A stretch of DNA of 64,000 nt from an uncultured Lachnospiraceae bacterium (GTDB lineage: Bacteria; Bacillota; Clostridia; Lachnospirales; Lachnospiraceae): contig CANQRW010000004.1 of the NCBI GenBank assembly GCA_947626365.1, forward strand, positions 1-64,000, given 5' to 3'. The position numbers and the translations under genes were made by a program. The notes beneath the pieces were generated by a model. That model ran no database searches. It saw only the letters and a program-made list of their open reading frames with translations, and was not told the origin of the DNA. Below are positions 45,317 to 54,388 of the stretch, in pieces. The stretch's first letter is position 1. The number at the start of each line of letters is the position of its first letter.

Positions 45317-46978
45317 TTAGTCATTTACTTTTACCACATCCCATATGGCCTCCGTGTCCAGGCCCAGTTTCCAGCAGCCCACACCAGCCAGTCCATATTT
45401 GTCGATCAGTCCCATCTTAAGTCCAAGCGAACGTTCATCCTCCAGCCATATCTGCCGGACAGAATTCTCGTCCTGTATCTCCCCGTAGTACTGGCCCAGC
45501 GCCTCCTGCCAGTACAGCTGTACCTGATTATCCTCTATCCACTGGGCCGCCGCCATAAGTCCCAGGGCAGAAGACGTAGTCTTTCCGCCTTCTTCCGTCC
45601 AGACTCTGGTATAGAACGGCACCGCATTGATGACCTTCTCCGCCGGAACCTCCTCAAGCGTCCGCAGAATCCCTTCCTCCACATAAGGCAGGGAAGCTAC
45701 CGACCCGGCTTCACCGCCGGCGTAGTGTTCATCGTATCCCATAATGATCACATAGTCCGCCACGCGGCCCTGCTCGGCCCTGTTATAATTCGCCGTATAA
45801 TCCGAGGGCACATAATTGTCCACAGAAAGAATAATCCCGTTATTCCGGCAGTCTACCGAAAGTTCTCTGATAAACTGAACGTAATGAGGCCTTGCCTCCT
45901 GCGCGATACTCTCGATATCCAGGTTGAGGCCATCCAGTCCCAGGGCCTTCACATCCTCCATCAGCCTGGCGATCAGTTCCTTGCGGACCGACGTCTGAGA
46001 AAAAAGGACCTGAGAATCCACATTCTCCCCTTTGTTAAAGTTATCAAGAACCGCCCACACCTGCAGCCCCATCTGATGGGCCTTATCCACATAATCCCGC
46101 TCGGCGTAGGAATCATAACTGCCGTTATTGTCAGTCAGCATAAACCAGGTAGGCGCCACAACATTGACTCCCTTCGTCTTCCCGATCAGCGTCTCCAGAT
46201 CCTGATTATCACTCTCGCTGAAAATCTGATGCCACACCAGGCATACCTTCTCATCCAGGGCAATATTCGTATACTCCGGCTCCGCGAACGTGCTGACCAG
46301 CGGCTCCGCGGACTCAAGAGCGATATGTTTGTTCTGCAGGTAGCCGATATAACCGTCCTCCGTGCGGACCTTGGTCCACTCCTCCATGGAATCCAGCACC
46401 TGGAACCGTCCTCCCTTACCTACCGTAGTCAGCACCGGGCTCTTAATCCCGCCCAGCACACGTACCGGCGCGGCTTTGGAAGCAGCGCCCACTGTCTGAT
46501 CTCCCCACACATCATCCACATAAATCCAGTTGATACCGTTTACCGAAAAGGATTCTGTTCTCACATTAGTATAGTTGGTCACAAGTCCCGCCGACAGATA
46601 TATCCCATCATCCTCCGCCAGAAGAATCGGCGCGCCTGAACTTCCGGCCGTTCTTTTATCCGCGTAGACAATGGTATCCGGCAGCGTGTAGATCAGCATC
46701 TTCTCCACGTCGTCCCAGTAAAACTTCTCATTCAGGTTCTCGTTCACCCAGCGGATCGGCAGATACATCTGGCCATCCCGGGTAATAGCTCTTATGTCTG
46801 TCAGTTCATTGTTATAAAAAACGGCCGTCTCTTCACCTGTAACGCCCAGTTCCGCGGCTATATCCGCCTTCTCCCCGGTTGGAATATAGCGCTCCAGCAC
46901 ATGCCAGCCGACAGCTCCTCCGACGATCAGAATCAAAAGAGTGACAACAACAACAATCGGAATCCAGGTCCGTTTCAA
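45317..46978 (-). CDS. membrane-anchored GH18 glycosyl hydrolase (YaaH/SleL-like)
   Basis: A 553-residue protein with a TTG start after AGGAGG. An N-terminal membrane anchor (about 7-27) is followed by a copper-amine-oxidase-like region (MYLPIRWVNENLNEKFYWDD), an SH3-like segment (VLGGIKSPVLTTVGKGGRFQVL), and a GH18 catalytic domain. GLDGLNLDIESI carries the DxxDxE motif with intact catalytic Glu. Relatives include cortical-fragment-lytic N-acetylglucosaminidases. It is upstream of the phosphoesterase lipoprotein. Confidence 0.85.
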   Translation of the reverse strand: MKRTWIPIVVVVTLLILIVGGAVGWHVLERYIPTGEKADIAAELGVTGEETAVFYNNELTDIRAITRDGQMYLPIRWVNENLNEKFYWDDVEKMLIYTLPDTIVYADKRTAGSSGAPILLAEDDGIYLSAGLVTNYTNVRTESFSVNGINWIYVDDVWGDQTVGAASKAAPVRVLGGIKSPVLTTVGKGGRFQVLDSMEEWTKVRTEDGYIGYLQNKHIALESAEPLVSTFAEPEYTNIALDEKVCLVWHQIFSESDNQDLETLIGKTKGVNVVAPTWFMLTDNNGSYDSYAERDYVDKAHQMGLQVWAVLDNFNKGENVDSQVLFSQTSVRKELIARLMEDVKALGLDGLNLDIESIAQEARPHYVQFIRELSVDCRNNGIILSVDNYVPSDYTANYNRAEQGRVADYVIIMGYDEHYAGGEAGSVASLPYVEEGILRTLEEVPAEKVINAVPFYTRVWTEEGGKTTSSALGLMAAAQWIEDNQVQLYWQEALGQYYGEIQDENSVRQIWLEDERSLGLKMGLIDKYGLAGVGCWKLGLDTEAIWDVVKVND

Positions 46979-47140
46979 AATCCGTTCCTCCTATGTAAAA
47001 CCCAAACCAAAAGTAATATGTAGTTAGAGTATACCACGTCAGCCCACGGCTTTCATCTTAAATTTTCTTTAATTCCCACCCGCCCTGCGTCCCGGCAGCA
47101 GCTGTAAACGGAAAATGGCGCTCCCCGGAACCCCACACAA

Positions 47141-47365
47141 TCACCGGTTATATACACGGTCAAACCGGATTTCCTTCAGGTCTCCTTCTTCCGCTCCTAC
47201 GTAGTCGCACATATAGAAGGAGCCGTCTTCATTCACCTGGAAGATTTTCTCCCAGTCCTCCTCCGAGGGAATCGCGCCGTCGATATAGATCGGTATCCCT
47301 CTGGCTTCATAGCGGCGAAGGCCGTCCACATACTGTTTCTGCTCCTTGTGAAGATCTTCTTCCAT
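47141..47365 (-). CDS. hypothetical 74-residue protein
   Basis: An acidic soluble protein starting MEEDLHKEQKQYVDGLRRYEARGIPIYIDG (ATG at 47365 after AAGGA). Its pattern YIDGAIPSEEDWEKIFQVNEDGSFYMCDYVGAEEG contains no recognised domain. It lies 82 nt after the stand-alone pseudo-ATPase gene and may belong to the kinase cluster. Function unknown. Confidence 0.55.
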   Translation of the reverse strand: MEEDLHKEQKQYVDGLRRYEARGIPIYIDGAIPSEEDWEKIFQVNEDGSFYMCDYVGAEEGDLKEIRFDRVYNR

Positions 47366-47446
47366 AATCCTTACCTGCTCTTTCGTGTTTTCTGAAAACC
47401 TTTCCCTTCCCGAAGGCAATGCGTGACACATCATTGAGAAAGGCCG

Positions 47447-48049
47447 TCACAGAATGGTTCTCATAAATTCCATCATCGGTCCGGTGACCGTAAAGGCATC
47501 TACTGAAAAAGGAATCCGTCTCACAGCCGGTCTGCGTCTCTTATTCCATCTTAATCTGGATTCCTCGCTGCCGAACGCGGCAAGGCATTGCCAGCCGTTT
47601 TTCGCGGCGCGTTCCTCCCATGATTCCGGCTTCCAAAATGCCCCTGTCTGCCACTCCGTAAATGAGACCGTCAAAAACACTCTGTGGCAACGCAGCAGTT
47701 CCTCACAGACCTTTTCCTCCAACTCGCCAAAATCCACAAGTATCTCCTCATAATCCATATGAAGACAGTCTGCAAGGATGCCGCCTGCGGAGTCCGGATA
47801 AAAATCTACTCCCTGTATCCGGTACCGGCTCTCCACCGCCGAAAGCCCGGTGCACGCGCTGCCAAACCGGGCAAAATCCCCATGGCGGTTCCATTCAAGA
47901 ACCGCTGTCTTCCGCCCGCAGCCGCTGCACAGATAATTGGCCGCCAGCACAGTGAAATGTGTCGTTCCCGTGCCCCGGCCCGCTCCCGCCGTTCCTATGA
48001 TTCGCGGCTCCTGCGCCGCGGAATCCGTCTTCTTCCGAAACAATCCCAT
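47447..48049 (-). CDS. stand-alone MinD-like pseudo-ATPase
   Basis: A 200-residue protein. GTAGAGRGTGTTHFTVLAANYL (about 19-40) has the shape of a deviant ParA/MinD Walker A, but with Thr-His where KT is expected and no lysine. KTAVLEWNRHGDF and ILVDFGELEEKVC look like later strands of the fold. It overlaps the kinase gene by 55 nt and is related to the kinase's own C-terminal domain. Function unknown; CpaE/TadZ and related scaffold proteins also lose P-loop residues. Confidence 0.7.
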   Translation of the reverse strand: MGLFRKKTDSAAQEPRIIGTAGAGRGTGTTHFTVLAANYLCSGCGRKTAVLEWNRHGDFARFGSACTGLSAVESRYRIQGVDFYPDSAGGILADCLHMDYEEILVDFGELEEKVCEELLRCHRVFLTVSFTEWQTGAFWKPESWEERAAKNGWQCLAAFGSEESRLRWNKRRRPAVRRIPFSVDAFTVTGPMMEFMRTIL

Positions 48050-49413
48050 AATCCGCTCCTTCTCTTTCCTTCCGGCAATGCCAGATGCCGGGAGACAATC
48101 TCATGATAAAAGGCCTCCGCCTCCTCTCCCGGCTGAAACGGATCGGCAAATACCGGCGCCCGGTAGCAGCATCCTTTCTCGCTGACATCACCCCTGCGCT
48201 TTACCGCGCCGGGAATCGCTAAATTGTAAAGGATACAGAAATCCTTCCCGGCCGCCGAAGAAACCGGATACGCAAGCCTGCGTTCCCACCATTTTCCTTC
48301 CCGGACCAGGCAGACAAGCCCCGCTTCCCGGGAAGAAACGGCTGCAGAGGCGGCGGATATATCCGTCCCGTAATCCCGCACGACGGCAGGATAGCTGCAG
48401 TCCTTCAGGCTGACCGCCTGACCGTATCGGGGCCTCATGGGCAGATGAAACAGCGTGTAAATACCATAGGAATCCGGCAGAACGCCAAGATTTTCCGCCA
48501 TGACCCGCACATCATTGGAGTCATTATGCTCCTCGTAGATGGCAGGACAGCCGGCCCGGTTCAGATAAACCGCCAGACCGATGGCCAGGTGGGTGACGCC
48601 TGCGCCGGAACGCGTCCCGGCGAGAGCAATGATAAGAGGTGGTAATTGCGACCGGCTCAAATTCTCTGTATTGGAGCACAGCTGTCTCAGCTCCTGCCCA
48701 ATCTCCAGGGCGGAAGCGTATCGTTCCTCTCCGTCTTCGCGGAGACATCTCCGGATTATTGCCGCCAGCTTCCCCAGCTCGTCCGGCACCGGATCATCCG
48801 GCTCCGTGCCGCCGGTCAGAAGGTATCTGAGAACGGCACCGATCTGGTACACGTCCGTATAGACGTCCAGATGGCCCTTCTGCCGCTGTTCCGGCGCGAT
48901 ATAGCCCGGAGTGCCGAAACGGCTGGCAGCCTCATTGGAGCCTGTCACAGTGTCCGAATGGTCAAAATCAAGAAGCTTCACCTGCCCATGGCAGACAATA
49001 AGATTCCTCGGCTGTAAATCCAGATATAAAATAGGGATATCTTCTGCTGAATGCAGATAATGGATCAGGTCACATATCTGAATGCCATATAGAATGGCTG
49101 TTTCCTGATTCAGAGGACCCCGCTGGCTTACGAGGTCGTAGAGAGAGCTCCCTTCCAGAAACTCTTCAACAAGATAACTGTACTTCTCATCTTCAAAAAC
49201 ATCATACACGATAGGGATTCCGGGATGCTTAAGCCGCTTAAGAAGCAACGCTTCCTTTAAAAACTGCTGGTAATCGGCCGCCTCCCTCGAGACCTGCTTG
49301 ATAGCCCTGTATTCCTGAAGCTCCTGATGAAGCGCCAGGTACACGGTTCCGCTCCGGCCTCTCCCCAAAATGCGTATCAACTGGTATTTTCCAAACAGAA
49401 CGGTGTCCTTGAT
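47995..49413 (-). CDS. Ser/Thr protein kinase fused to a MinD-like pseudo-ATPase
   Basis: A 472-residue protein if initiated at the ATC codon at 49413. That codon is 6 nt after AGGAGGTGA, a complete match to the anti-Shine-Dalgarno. A TTG at 49380 (461 residues) is the fallback. The kinase domain (1-240) has the glycine loop GRGRSGTVY, the lysine in YRAIKQV (Lys39), YLDLQPRN in place of HRDLKPxN, DFD in place of DFG, and GYIAPE. Residues about 260-420 hold GTRSGAGVTHLAIGLAVYL, a lysine-less P-loop like that of the next gene. No membrane span or PASTA repeat was seen, unlike PrkC. Confidence 0.8.
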   Translation of the reverse strand: MKDTVLFGKYQLIRILGRGRSGTVYLALHQELQEYRAIKQVSREAADYQQFLKEALLLKRLKHPGIPIVYDVFEDEKYSYLVEEFLEGSSLYDLVSQRGPLNQETAILYGIQICDLIHYLHSAEDIPILYLDLQPRNLIVCHGQVKLLDFDHSDTVTGSNEAASRFGTPGYIAPEQRQKGHLDVYTDVYQIGAVLRYLLTGGTEPDDPVPDELGKLAAIIRRCLREDGEERYASALEIGQELRQLCSNTENLSRSQLPPLIIALAGTRSGAGVTHLAIGLAVYLNRAGCPAIYEEHNDSNDVRVMAENLGVLPDSYGIYTLFHLPMRPRYGQAVSLKDCSYPAVVRDYGTDISAASAAVSSREAGLVCLVREGKWWERRLAYPVSSAAGKDFCILYNLAIPGAVKRRGDVSEKGCCYRAPVFADPFQPGEEAEAFYHEIVSRHLALPEGKRRSGLWDCFGRRRIPRRRSRES

Positions 49414-49532
49414 CTGTCACCTCCTTTTCCAATACCACCTCTCAGGAGTCTATTTTAATATACGGAATAATTTTTCGCAACTCACAAAACTTAAAATTCC
49501 ATAAAATTTTTATAAAAAAAACTACATAGTAA

Positions 49533-49562
49533 TTGATATTTGACCGTAATATATAGTATAGT
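49533..49562 (+). promoter_or_regulatory. promoter of mecA
   Basis: TTGATA (49533-49538) and TATAGT (49557-49562) are 18 nt apart in an AT-rich region. Confidence 0.55.
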
Positions 49563-49607
49563 TATATTGACTTATTTTATTCGTTTTGATAAAAGGAAGT
49601 GATTCAG

Positions 49608-50336
49608 ATGAAAATAGAACGTATCAATGAAAACCAGATCCGCTGCACCCTCACCAGCTTTGATCTGAGCGTGCGGAATCTTAACCTCAGAGAACTGGCC
49701 TACGGCACGGAGAAGGCCCGCAGCCTGTTCCGTGAGATGATTCAGAAGGCCTCCAATGAAGTCGGCTTCGACGCCGAGGACATCCCTCTGATGGTAGAAG
49801 CCATTCCATTGTCCAACGAAAGCGTTATGCTGGTCATCACTAAGATTGAAGACCCGGAGGAACTGGATACGCGCTTTTCCAAGTTTTCTCCTTCCGGTGA
49901 AGAAGATTCCGATACCCTGTCAGAGCTGGCCAGCGAGCTTCTGGAAGGCGCCGACGGCTTAGCCAGGCTTCTGGGTATCTCCGCTGTCCCGGCCGACCAG
50001 GCGGTCCCGGAGCAGGATGCTGAAGCTTCCGATTCTTCCGCTCCCGCAATCCGGGTCTACGCCTTCGACAGTCTGGACCGTGTCTCTGATGCCGCCAGAG
50101 CCTGCGGCGATCTGTATACCGGCATCAACACACTGTACCGCAGGCCGGACAGCCGCCAGTATTTCCTGGTGCTGAAGAATGAAGGCACCGACGAACTGGC
50201 CTTTAGCCGAATCTGCAATATCCTGTCGGAGTACGGAACCAAAGTCCGTCACGAGTATGCCAGCGAGGCCTACTACGACGAACACTACCCTGTAGTCTGC
50301 AGGGACAAGGCCCTTCAGGTGATGAAAGATATTTAA
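49608..50336 (+). CDS. mecA: adaptor protein MecA (ClpCP)
   Basis: A 242-residue adaptor that delivers substrates to ClpC. The N-terminal part (MKIERINENQIRCTLTSFDLSVRNLNLREL) is the target-binding domain; an acidic, low-complexity linker follows (about 90-150); the C-terminal ClpC-binding domain includes IRVYAFDSLDRVSDAARACG and YFLVLKNEGTD. The ATG at 49608 follows AAGGAAG; an ATG three codons earlier is possible. Confidence 0.9.
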   Translation: MKIERINENQIRCTLTSFDLSVRNLNLRELAYGTEKARSLFREMIQKASNEVGFDAEDIPLMVEAIPLSNESVMLVITKIEDPEELDTRFSKFSPSGEEDSDTLSELASELLEGADGLARLLGISAVPADQAVPEQDAEASDSSAPAIRVYAFDSLDRVSDAARACGDLYTGINTLYRRPDSRQYFLVLKNEGTDELAFSRICNILSEYGTKVRHEYASEAYYDEHYPVVCRDKALQVMKDI

Positions 50337-50348
50337 TGACAATGTAAA

Positions 50349-50400
50349 ACAGGCGGGAAACCTGAGCGCCTGCGTTTTCAGGTCTTCCGCCTGCTTTATT
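50349..50400 (+). terminator. rho-independent terminator of mecA
   Basis: CAGGCGG (50350-50356) pairs with CCGCCTG (50387-50393), with an inner CCTGA/TCAGG stem, then CTTTATT. Confidence 0.8.
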
Positions 50401-50465
50401 CGATTGGGCCGCGGCCTTCCGCCGGACCGTCACTCACGTAATATCATACGAACATAAACTGCCGA

Positions 50466-50666
50466 CTAACGGGCAGCCAGAACTTCGTTCATCTTGGATA
50501 CCAGGTCATCACAGTTGATGCCGTGCACCATGCATGCTTCCTCCAGGCTCTCAGCCTGCGCGGACGGGCAGCCTAAGCAGTGCATTCCGGCAGCCATCAG
50601 CATATGAGGAACCAGTTCATCCATCTGAACCAACTGTCCAATCAGCATATCCTTACTGATCTGCAT
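50466..50666 (-). CDS. DUF1858-domain small redox-type protein
   Basis: A 66-residue protein: [44 protein letters not shown] is the DUF1858 (hybrid-cluster-associated) pattern with a CLGC pair. These proteins often accompany hybrid-cluster or disulfide redox systems; none is adjacent. Divergent from the ferredoxin gene. Confidence 0.85.
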   Translation of the reverse strand: MQISKDMLIGQLVQMDELVPHMLMAAGMHCLGCPSAQAESLEEACMVHGINCDDLVSKMNEVLAAR

Positions 50667-50842
50667 GGGTAATTCCTCCTTCCGTACATACTATCAATAA
50701 TATAATACTTTTTCCCATGGTTGGCAAGGGTGATTTTCTTGCTTTCATTTTTATACATAACTACTTTGATTTTCCTCTTGAATATTCCGCGATTATAGTA
50801 TAAAATGTATGCAAATGTATAGAATATAAGGAGGTATTTATT

Positions 50843-51013
50843 ATGGCACGTGTAATTAGTGACGCTTGTGTATCCTGTGGTACCTGTGAGGGCGAGTGCC
50901 CCGTTGGCGCTATTTCTCAGGGTGATGGACAGTACGTTGTTAATGCAGACGAGTGCATCGACTGCGGCGCATGTGAGGCTGCCTGCCCGACCGGCGCTAT
51001 CAGCGAAGCTTAA
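50843..51013 (+). CDS. 2[4Fe-4S] ferredoxin
   Basis: A 56-residue electron carrier. Two cluster motifs, CVSCGTCEGECP (Cys9, 12, 15, 19) and CIDCGACEAACP (Cys38, 41, 44, 48), are complete, and the spacing is that of clostridial ferredoxins. AAGGAGG lies 8 nt before the ATG, and TTGAAT/TATAAA boxes (50779-50805, 15-nt spacer) are a weak promoter. Confidence 0.97.
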   Translation: MARVISDACVSCGTCEGECPVGAISQGDGQYVVNADECIDCGACEAACPTGAISEA

Positions 51014-51077
51014 TTTAACGCGATTGTGAATCCACACATACATAACATGCCTCTTCCGCAAGGGAGAGGCATTTGTC

Positions 51078-51122
51078 ATTACGTCAGTATGCAAACAAAG
51101 TGCCAGTGACGCCTTGTTTGTA
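51078..51122 (-). repeat. dispersed hairpin repeat, copy 2
   Basis: In minus orientation: CAAACAAGGCG, loop TCACTGG, CACTTTGTTTG, then CATACTGACGTAAT. One mismatch and one G-T pair in the stem. It lies between the ferredoxin and the amidotransferase genes. Confidence 0.88.
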
Positions 51123-51137
51123 TTGGGAGCATCTATC

Positions 51138-51950
51138 ATGAAAAAACCAGTAATCGGGCTTACGCCCTCCCACAATATCGAAACCGGCGAGATCCATATG
51201 GGCCCCAGATGTCTGCGGGCTATAGAGATGGCCGGAGGAATTCCCTTAGTTCTCCCCGTAGAGATTGAGGAAGACGACCTGCGGCAGCTTGCAGAACAGC
51301 TGGACGGAATCCTGTTCACCGGAGGCGCAGACCCTCATCCTTTCTTCTTCGGTGAAGAAACCCTAACCGGCTGCGGCGAGATTTCCGTAAAAAGAGACAC
51401 CATGGAACTGGCTCTTCTGTCTCTCGCCATGGAATATCGAAAACCTATCATGGGAATCTGCCGCGGCATCCAGATGATCAACATAGGCTTGGGCGGAGAT
51501 ATTTACCAGGATATTCCTTCCCAGGTAAACCGTGAACTTCCCATCGCCCACAGACAGCCGCCTATGTGCTACGGCCCTTCCCACACCGTAATCGTAACGC
51601 CGGGAAGCATGCTTGCCGATATTTGCGAGACAGCCGCGGCCGCGGACATAGCCGCATCTTCCGCCAATGGCGCCGTATGCGGCATCCATATGCCATCCCC
51701 CGTCAGAAGCAGCGGCGAATCACCCCGAATCTGCCTTCAGGTCAACAGTTCCCACCATCAGGCGGTCCGCAGGATAGCCCCCGGGCTTTCCGTATGCGCC
51801 AAGGCCCCTGACGGAATCATCGAGGGCATAGAGATGAAGGATTATCCTTTTCTTCTGGGCGTTCAGTGGCACCCGGAATACCTGTGGGAAAAAGACCCGG
51901 CCGCGGCCGCGCTGTTTCAGGCTTTCGTCACCGCCTGCGGTTCAGAATAA
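51138..51950 (+). CDS. gamma-glutamyl-gamma-aminobutyrate hydrolase-like class I amidotransferase
   Basis: A 270-residue peptidase C26 protein. FTGGADPHPFFFG and MGICRGIQMIN hold the nucleophilic Cys, and LGVQWHPEYLW holds the catalytic His/Glu. PuuD-type enzymes cleave gamma-glutamyl-GABA in putrescine breakdown; other members act on gamma-glutamyl compounds. The ATG at 51138 follows GGGAGC. No puu genes are nearby, so the substrate is unproven. Confidence 0.88.
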   Translation: MKKPVIGLTPSHNIETGEIHMGPRCLRAIEMAGGIPLVLPVEIEEDDLRQLAEQLDGILFTGGADPHPFFFGEETLTGCGEISVKRDTMELALLSLAMEYRKPIMGICRGIQMINIGLGGDIYQDIPSQVNRELPIAHRQPPMCYGPSHTVIVTPGSMLADICETAAAADIAASSANGAVCGIHMPSPVRSSGESPRICLQVNSSHHQAVRRIAPGLSVCAKAPDGIIEGIEMKDYPFLLGVQWHPEYLWEKDPAAAALFQAFVTACGSE

Positions 51951-52754
51951 CTTTTTCCCGCTTCTGCCAAACCGTTTTCTCTTAAAGAAAGGAGTCTTCG
52001 TGGCCGCGGCTTCCGCCCGGCCCTTTCCTTTATTCTGATAGGAGCGGATGGTCTCGTCCAGCTGTTTAAACCGTTCCTCCTCCTTCTCATCACTGACCCT
52101 CAGCAGGTATTCCACCTCTTTCATGACCCGGTCCGTCACATTTTCGCTGACGGCGCCGCTTACATCCTCTGTAATCTCCTGACTGATTCTGGCCATATTC
52201 GCCTCCACAGCCTGTCCGATAATATGATTCATAATCTCCTGGAACCGGAGCATCTTCTCCTCCATATCCGCGATATGGGCAGGCCCGGCTTCTGTAAGCG
52301 TGAGGGCCGCCGGTTCCGCCTCGTCTTCCGGCTTCTCCTCCTTTACGCCGTCCTGCGCTTCCTGCGCGTTTTCCGCCCGAACATCGCTCCCCGCGGCTTC
52401 CCTGTCACTATTCCGGTTCTCGTTCCCTGTTTCTTCTTTCGTCCTCATATTCTGCTTTGTTTCTTTCCAGGCTGCTTTCATGTCTTCCTCCATTAAATCT
52501 TCGGTGATCGTAATATCATCCATCGCACCAGTCATTTTATTCAGAGCGTTCTTAATCGCCTTAAGCTGATATCCTCGGTTCTTTAAGTCCCTTATCTGGC
52601 AGAACAGGCGGATGTGCATATCCGTATAGTACCTGTGCCCCATGTCGTTGCGCGGAATGGCAAGTTCCAGCTCGTCCTCCCAGTATCGCAGCACATGAGT
52701 TTCCACATCCACCTGCTTCGCCGCATCCGATATCAAGTAACGTGCCTCCGCCAT
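51942..52754 (-). CDS. MerR-family transcriptional regulator
   Basis: A 270-residue regulator with an N-terminal MerR HTH (RYLISDAAKQVDVETHVLRYWEDELELAIPRNDMGHRYYTDMHIRLFCQIRDLKNRGYQLKAIK). A long acidic linker and a helical, Gln/Glu-rich C-terminus follow. No effector-binding domain was recognised. It overlaps the amidotransferase end by 9 nt. Confidence 0.85.
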   Translation of the reverse strand: MAEARYLISDAAKQVDVETHVLRYWEDELELAIPRNDMGHRYYTDMHIRLFCQIRDLKNRGYQLKAIKNALNKMTGAMDDITITEDLMEEDMKAAWKETKQNMRTKEETGNENRNSDREAAGSDVRAENAQEAQDGVKEEKPEDEAEPAALTLTEAGPAHIADMEEKMLRFQEIMNHIIGQAVEANMARISQEITEDVSGAVSENVTDRVMKEVEYLLRVSDEKEEERFKQLDETIRSYQNKGKGRAEAAATKTPFFKRKRFGRSGKKLF

Positions 52755-52914
52755 TCTACCCTCTCCTTTGATCTTTTGATTTCATTACCTTGTTACCATA
52801 TATATGCCCTGAGAATCATTATTATGACTGCAATCGGAAATAAACTCAAAAACGCGCGCCGCCAGGCGCACTCGGGTCTTTCACCCGGCAGAGCCCGCCC
52901 ATGGTGGGCAAATA

Positions 52915-52956
52915 CGAGCAGAGCGTCACTGGCGCTCTGCTCGCATACTGACGTAA
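52915..52956 (+). repeat. dispersed hairpin repeat, copy 3
   Basis: CGAGCAGAGCG and CGCTCTGCTCG form a perfect 11-bp stem around TCACTGG, followed by CATACTGACGTAA. The arm differs from copy 1 at several positions while pairing is kept on both sides. Confidence 0.92.
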
Positions 52957-52958
52957 CC

Positions 52959-52987
52959 AAAAAAGGCCGGGACACTATCGTCCCGGC
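52959..52987 (-). terminator. terminator of dnaB
   Basis: On the minus strand GCCGGGAC and GTCCCGGC form a perfect 8-bp stem and CTTTTTTGG follows. The TAG stop of dnaB lies in the loop. Confidence 0.9.
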
Positions 52988-54324
52988 TGTCTGGCCGCAT
53001 TGGCATATTTGGTAAGGTGAGGGATCCAAACCAGGTTCACCGTCCCGATGGGACCGTTACGCTGTTTGGCTACGATAACCTCCGCCGTATCCTTCGCCTC
53101 AGAATCCTTATTATAATAATCGTCCCGATAGAGAAACATCACCACATCCGCATCCTGTTCGATGGCTCCCGATTCACGCAGATCGGAAAGCATGGGCCTG
53201 TGGTCTGCCCGGGTCTCGCAGGCGCGGCTCAGCTGGGACAGCGCTACAACCGGCGCCTGAATCTCCCTGGCCAGAGCCTTCAGTGATCTGGAAATCTCGG
53301 AAATCTCCTGCTGCCGGTTATCGCTGCTGCGGCCGCTGCCGCTCATCAGCTGCAGATAATCGATGATAACCATGCCTAAGCCCCGCTCCAGCTTCATCTT
53401 GCGGCACTTGGAGCGGATCTCCGCCACAGTAATGCCCGGCGTATCGTCGATAAGCATGCTGGAACCTCCGATCCGTCCCACAGCCTCGACGACCGCGTCC
53501 CAGTCCGCGTCATTCAGATTACCCGTCCGCAGCTTCTGGGTGTCTACCCCGGATTCCGCCGACAGAATACGGTTCACCAGCTGCTCCTTGGACATCTCCA
53601 GGCTGAAGATGAGACACGGGATATTCTTCCTTACCGCCACATGATCCACAATATTAAGCACGAACGCCGTCTTGCCCATAGACGGGCGGGCCGCCAGCAG
53701 AATCAGATCCGACGGCTGAAAACCGGCAGTCATATAATCCAAATCCACAAATCCCGTGGGGACCCCGGTCACTGTCTCTTTCGTCCTGGATGCCGCCTCA
53801 ATCTTATCAAGGACATCCAGAACCACCTGCCGGATCGGTATCAGCTCCCTGGAATCCCGGCTCTGAAGCAGGTCAAATACTCTCTTCTCCGTATCTCCCA
53901 GAATATTTTCCAGGGAATCCCTGCCCAGATAGCAGTTGTTGGCAATATCGTCGGTCAGGCGGATCAGCCGCCTCAGAATCGCCTTCTCATGGACAATTCT
54001 GGCGTAGGACCTGACATTGGCCGACGTAGGCACCGTAGTAATGATATCCCGGACAAACTCCAGACTCGACACTTCCGGAGGCACATCTTTCTCTTTCAGC
54101 CTGTCCTGAAGCGTCACCAGATCCACCGGCTTGCTTTCATTGAACAGTTCCACCATGGATTCATACATGACGCCATATTGATGCTGATAAAAATCTTCCG
54201 CCGTCACAATCTCCATGGCGGCAAGGATCGCATCCCTGTCCATCAGCATGGAACCGATCACGGACTGCTCCGCCTCGATGCTGTGAGGAAGCACACGTTT
54301 TACTAAAGCTTCATCCATGGCCAT
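52975..54324 (-). CDS. dnaB: replicative DNA helicase DnaB
   Basis: A 449-residue hexameric 5'-3' helicase. The N-terminal domain (PHSIEAEQSVIGSMLMDRDAI) binds primase; the RecA-type domain has Walker A ARPSMGKTAFVLNI, Walker B VIIDYLQLM, and ALSQLSRACETRADHRPMLSDLRESGAIEQDADVV. Last gene of the gdpP-rplI-dnaB run; it starts 64 nt after rplI. Confidence 0.97.
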   Translation of the reverse strand: MAMDEALVKRVLPHSIEAEQSVIGSMLMDRDAILAAMEIVTAEDFYQHQYGVMYESMVELFNESKPVDLVTLQDRLKEKDVPPEVSSLEFVRDIITTVPTSANVRSYARIVHEKAILRRLIRLTDDIANNCYLGRDSLENILGDTEKRVFDLLQSRDSRELIPIRQVVLDVLDKIEAASRTKETVTGVPTGFVDLDYMTAGFQPSDLILLAARPSMGKTAFVLNIVDHVAVRKNIPCLIFSLEMSKEQLVNRILSAESGVDTQKLRTGNLNDADWDAVVEAVGRIGGSSMLIDDTPGITVAEIRSKCRKMKLERGLGMVIIDYLQLMSGSGRSSDNRQQEISEISRSLKALAREIQAPVVALSQLSRACETRADHRPMLSDLRESGAIEQDADVVMFLYRDDYYNKDSEAKDTAEVIVAKQRNGPIGTVNLVWIPHLTKYANAARQPGR

Positions 54325-54388
54325 CCTGTTCTATCTCCAATTCTTTAATCTCTCTGCCCCATCTTCCCAGCGAATCCCCTGGCCGGGT

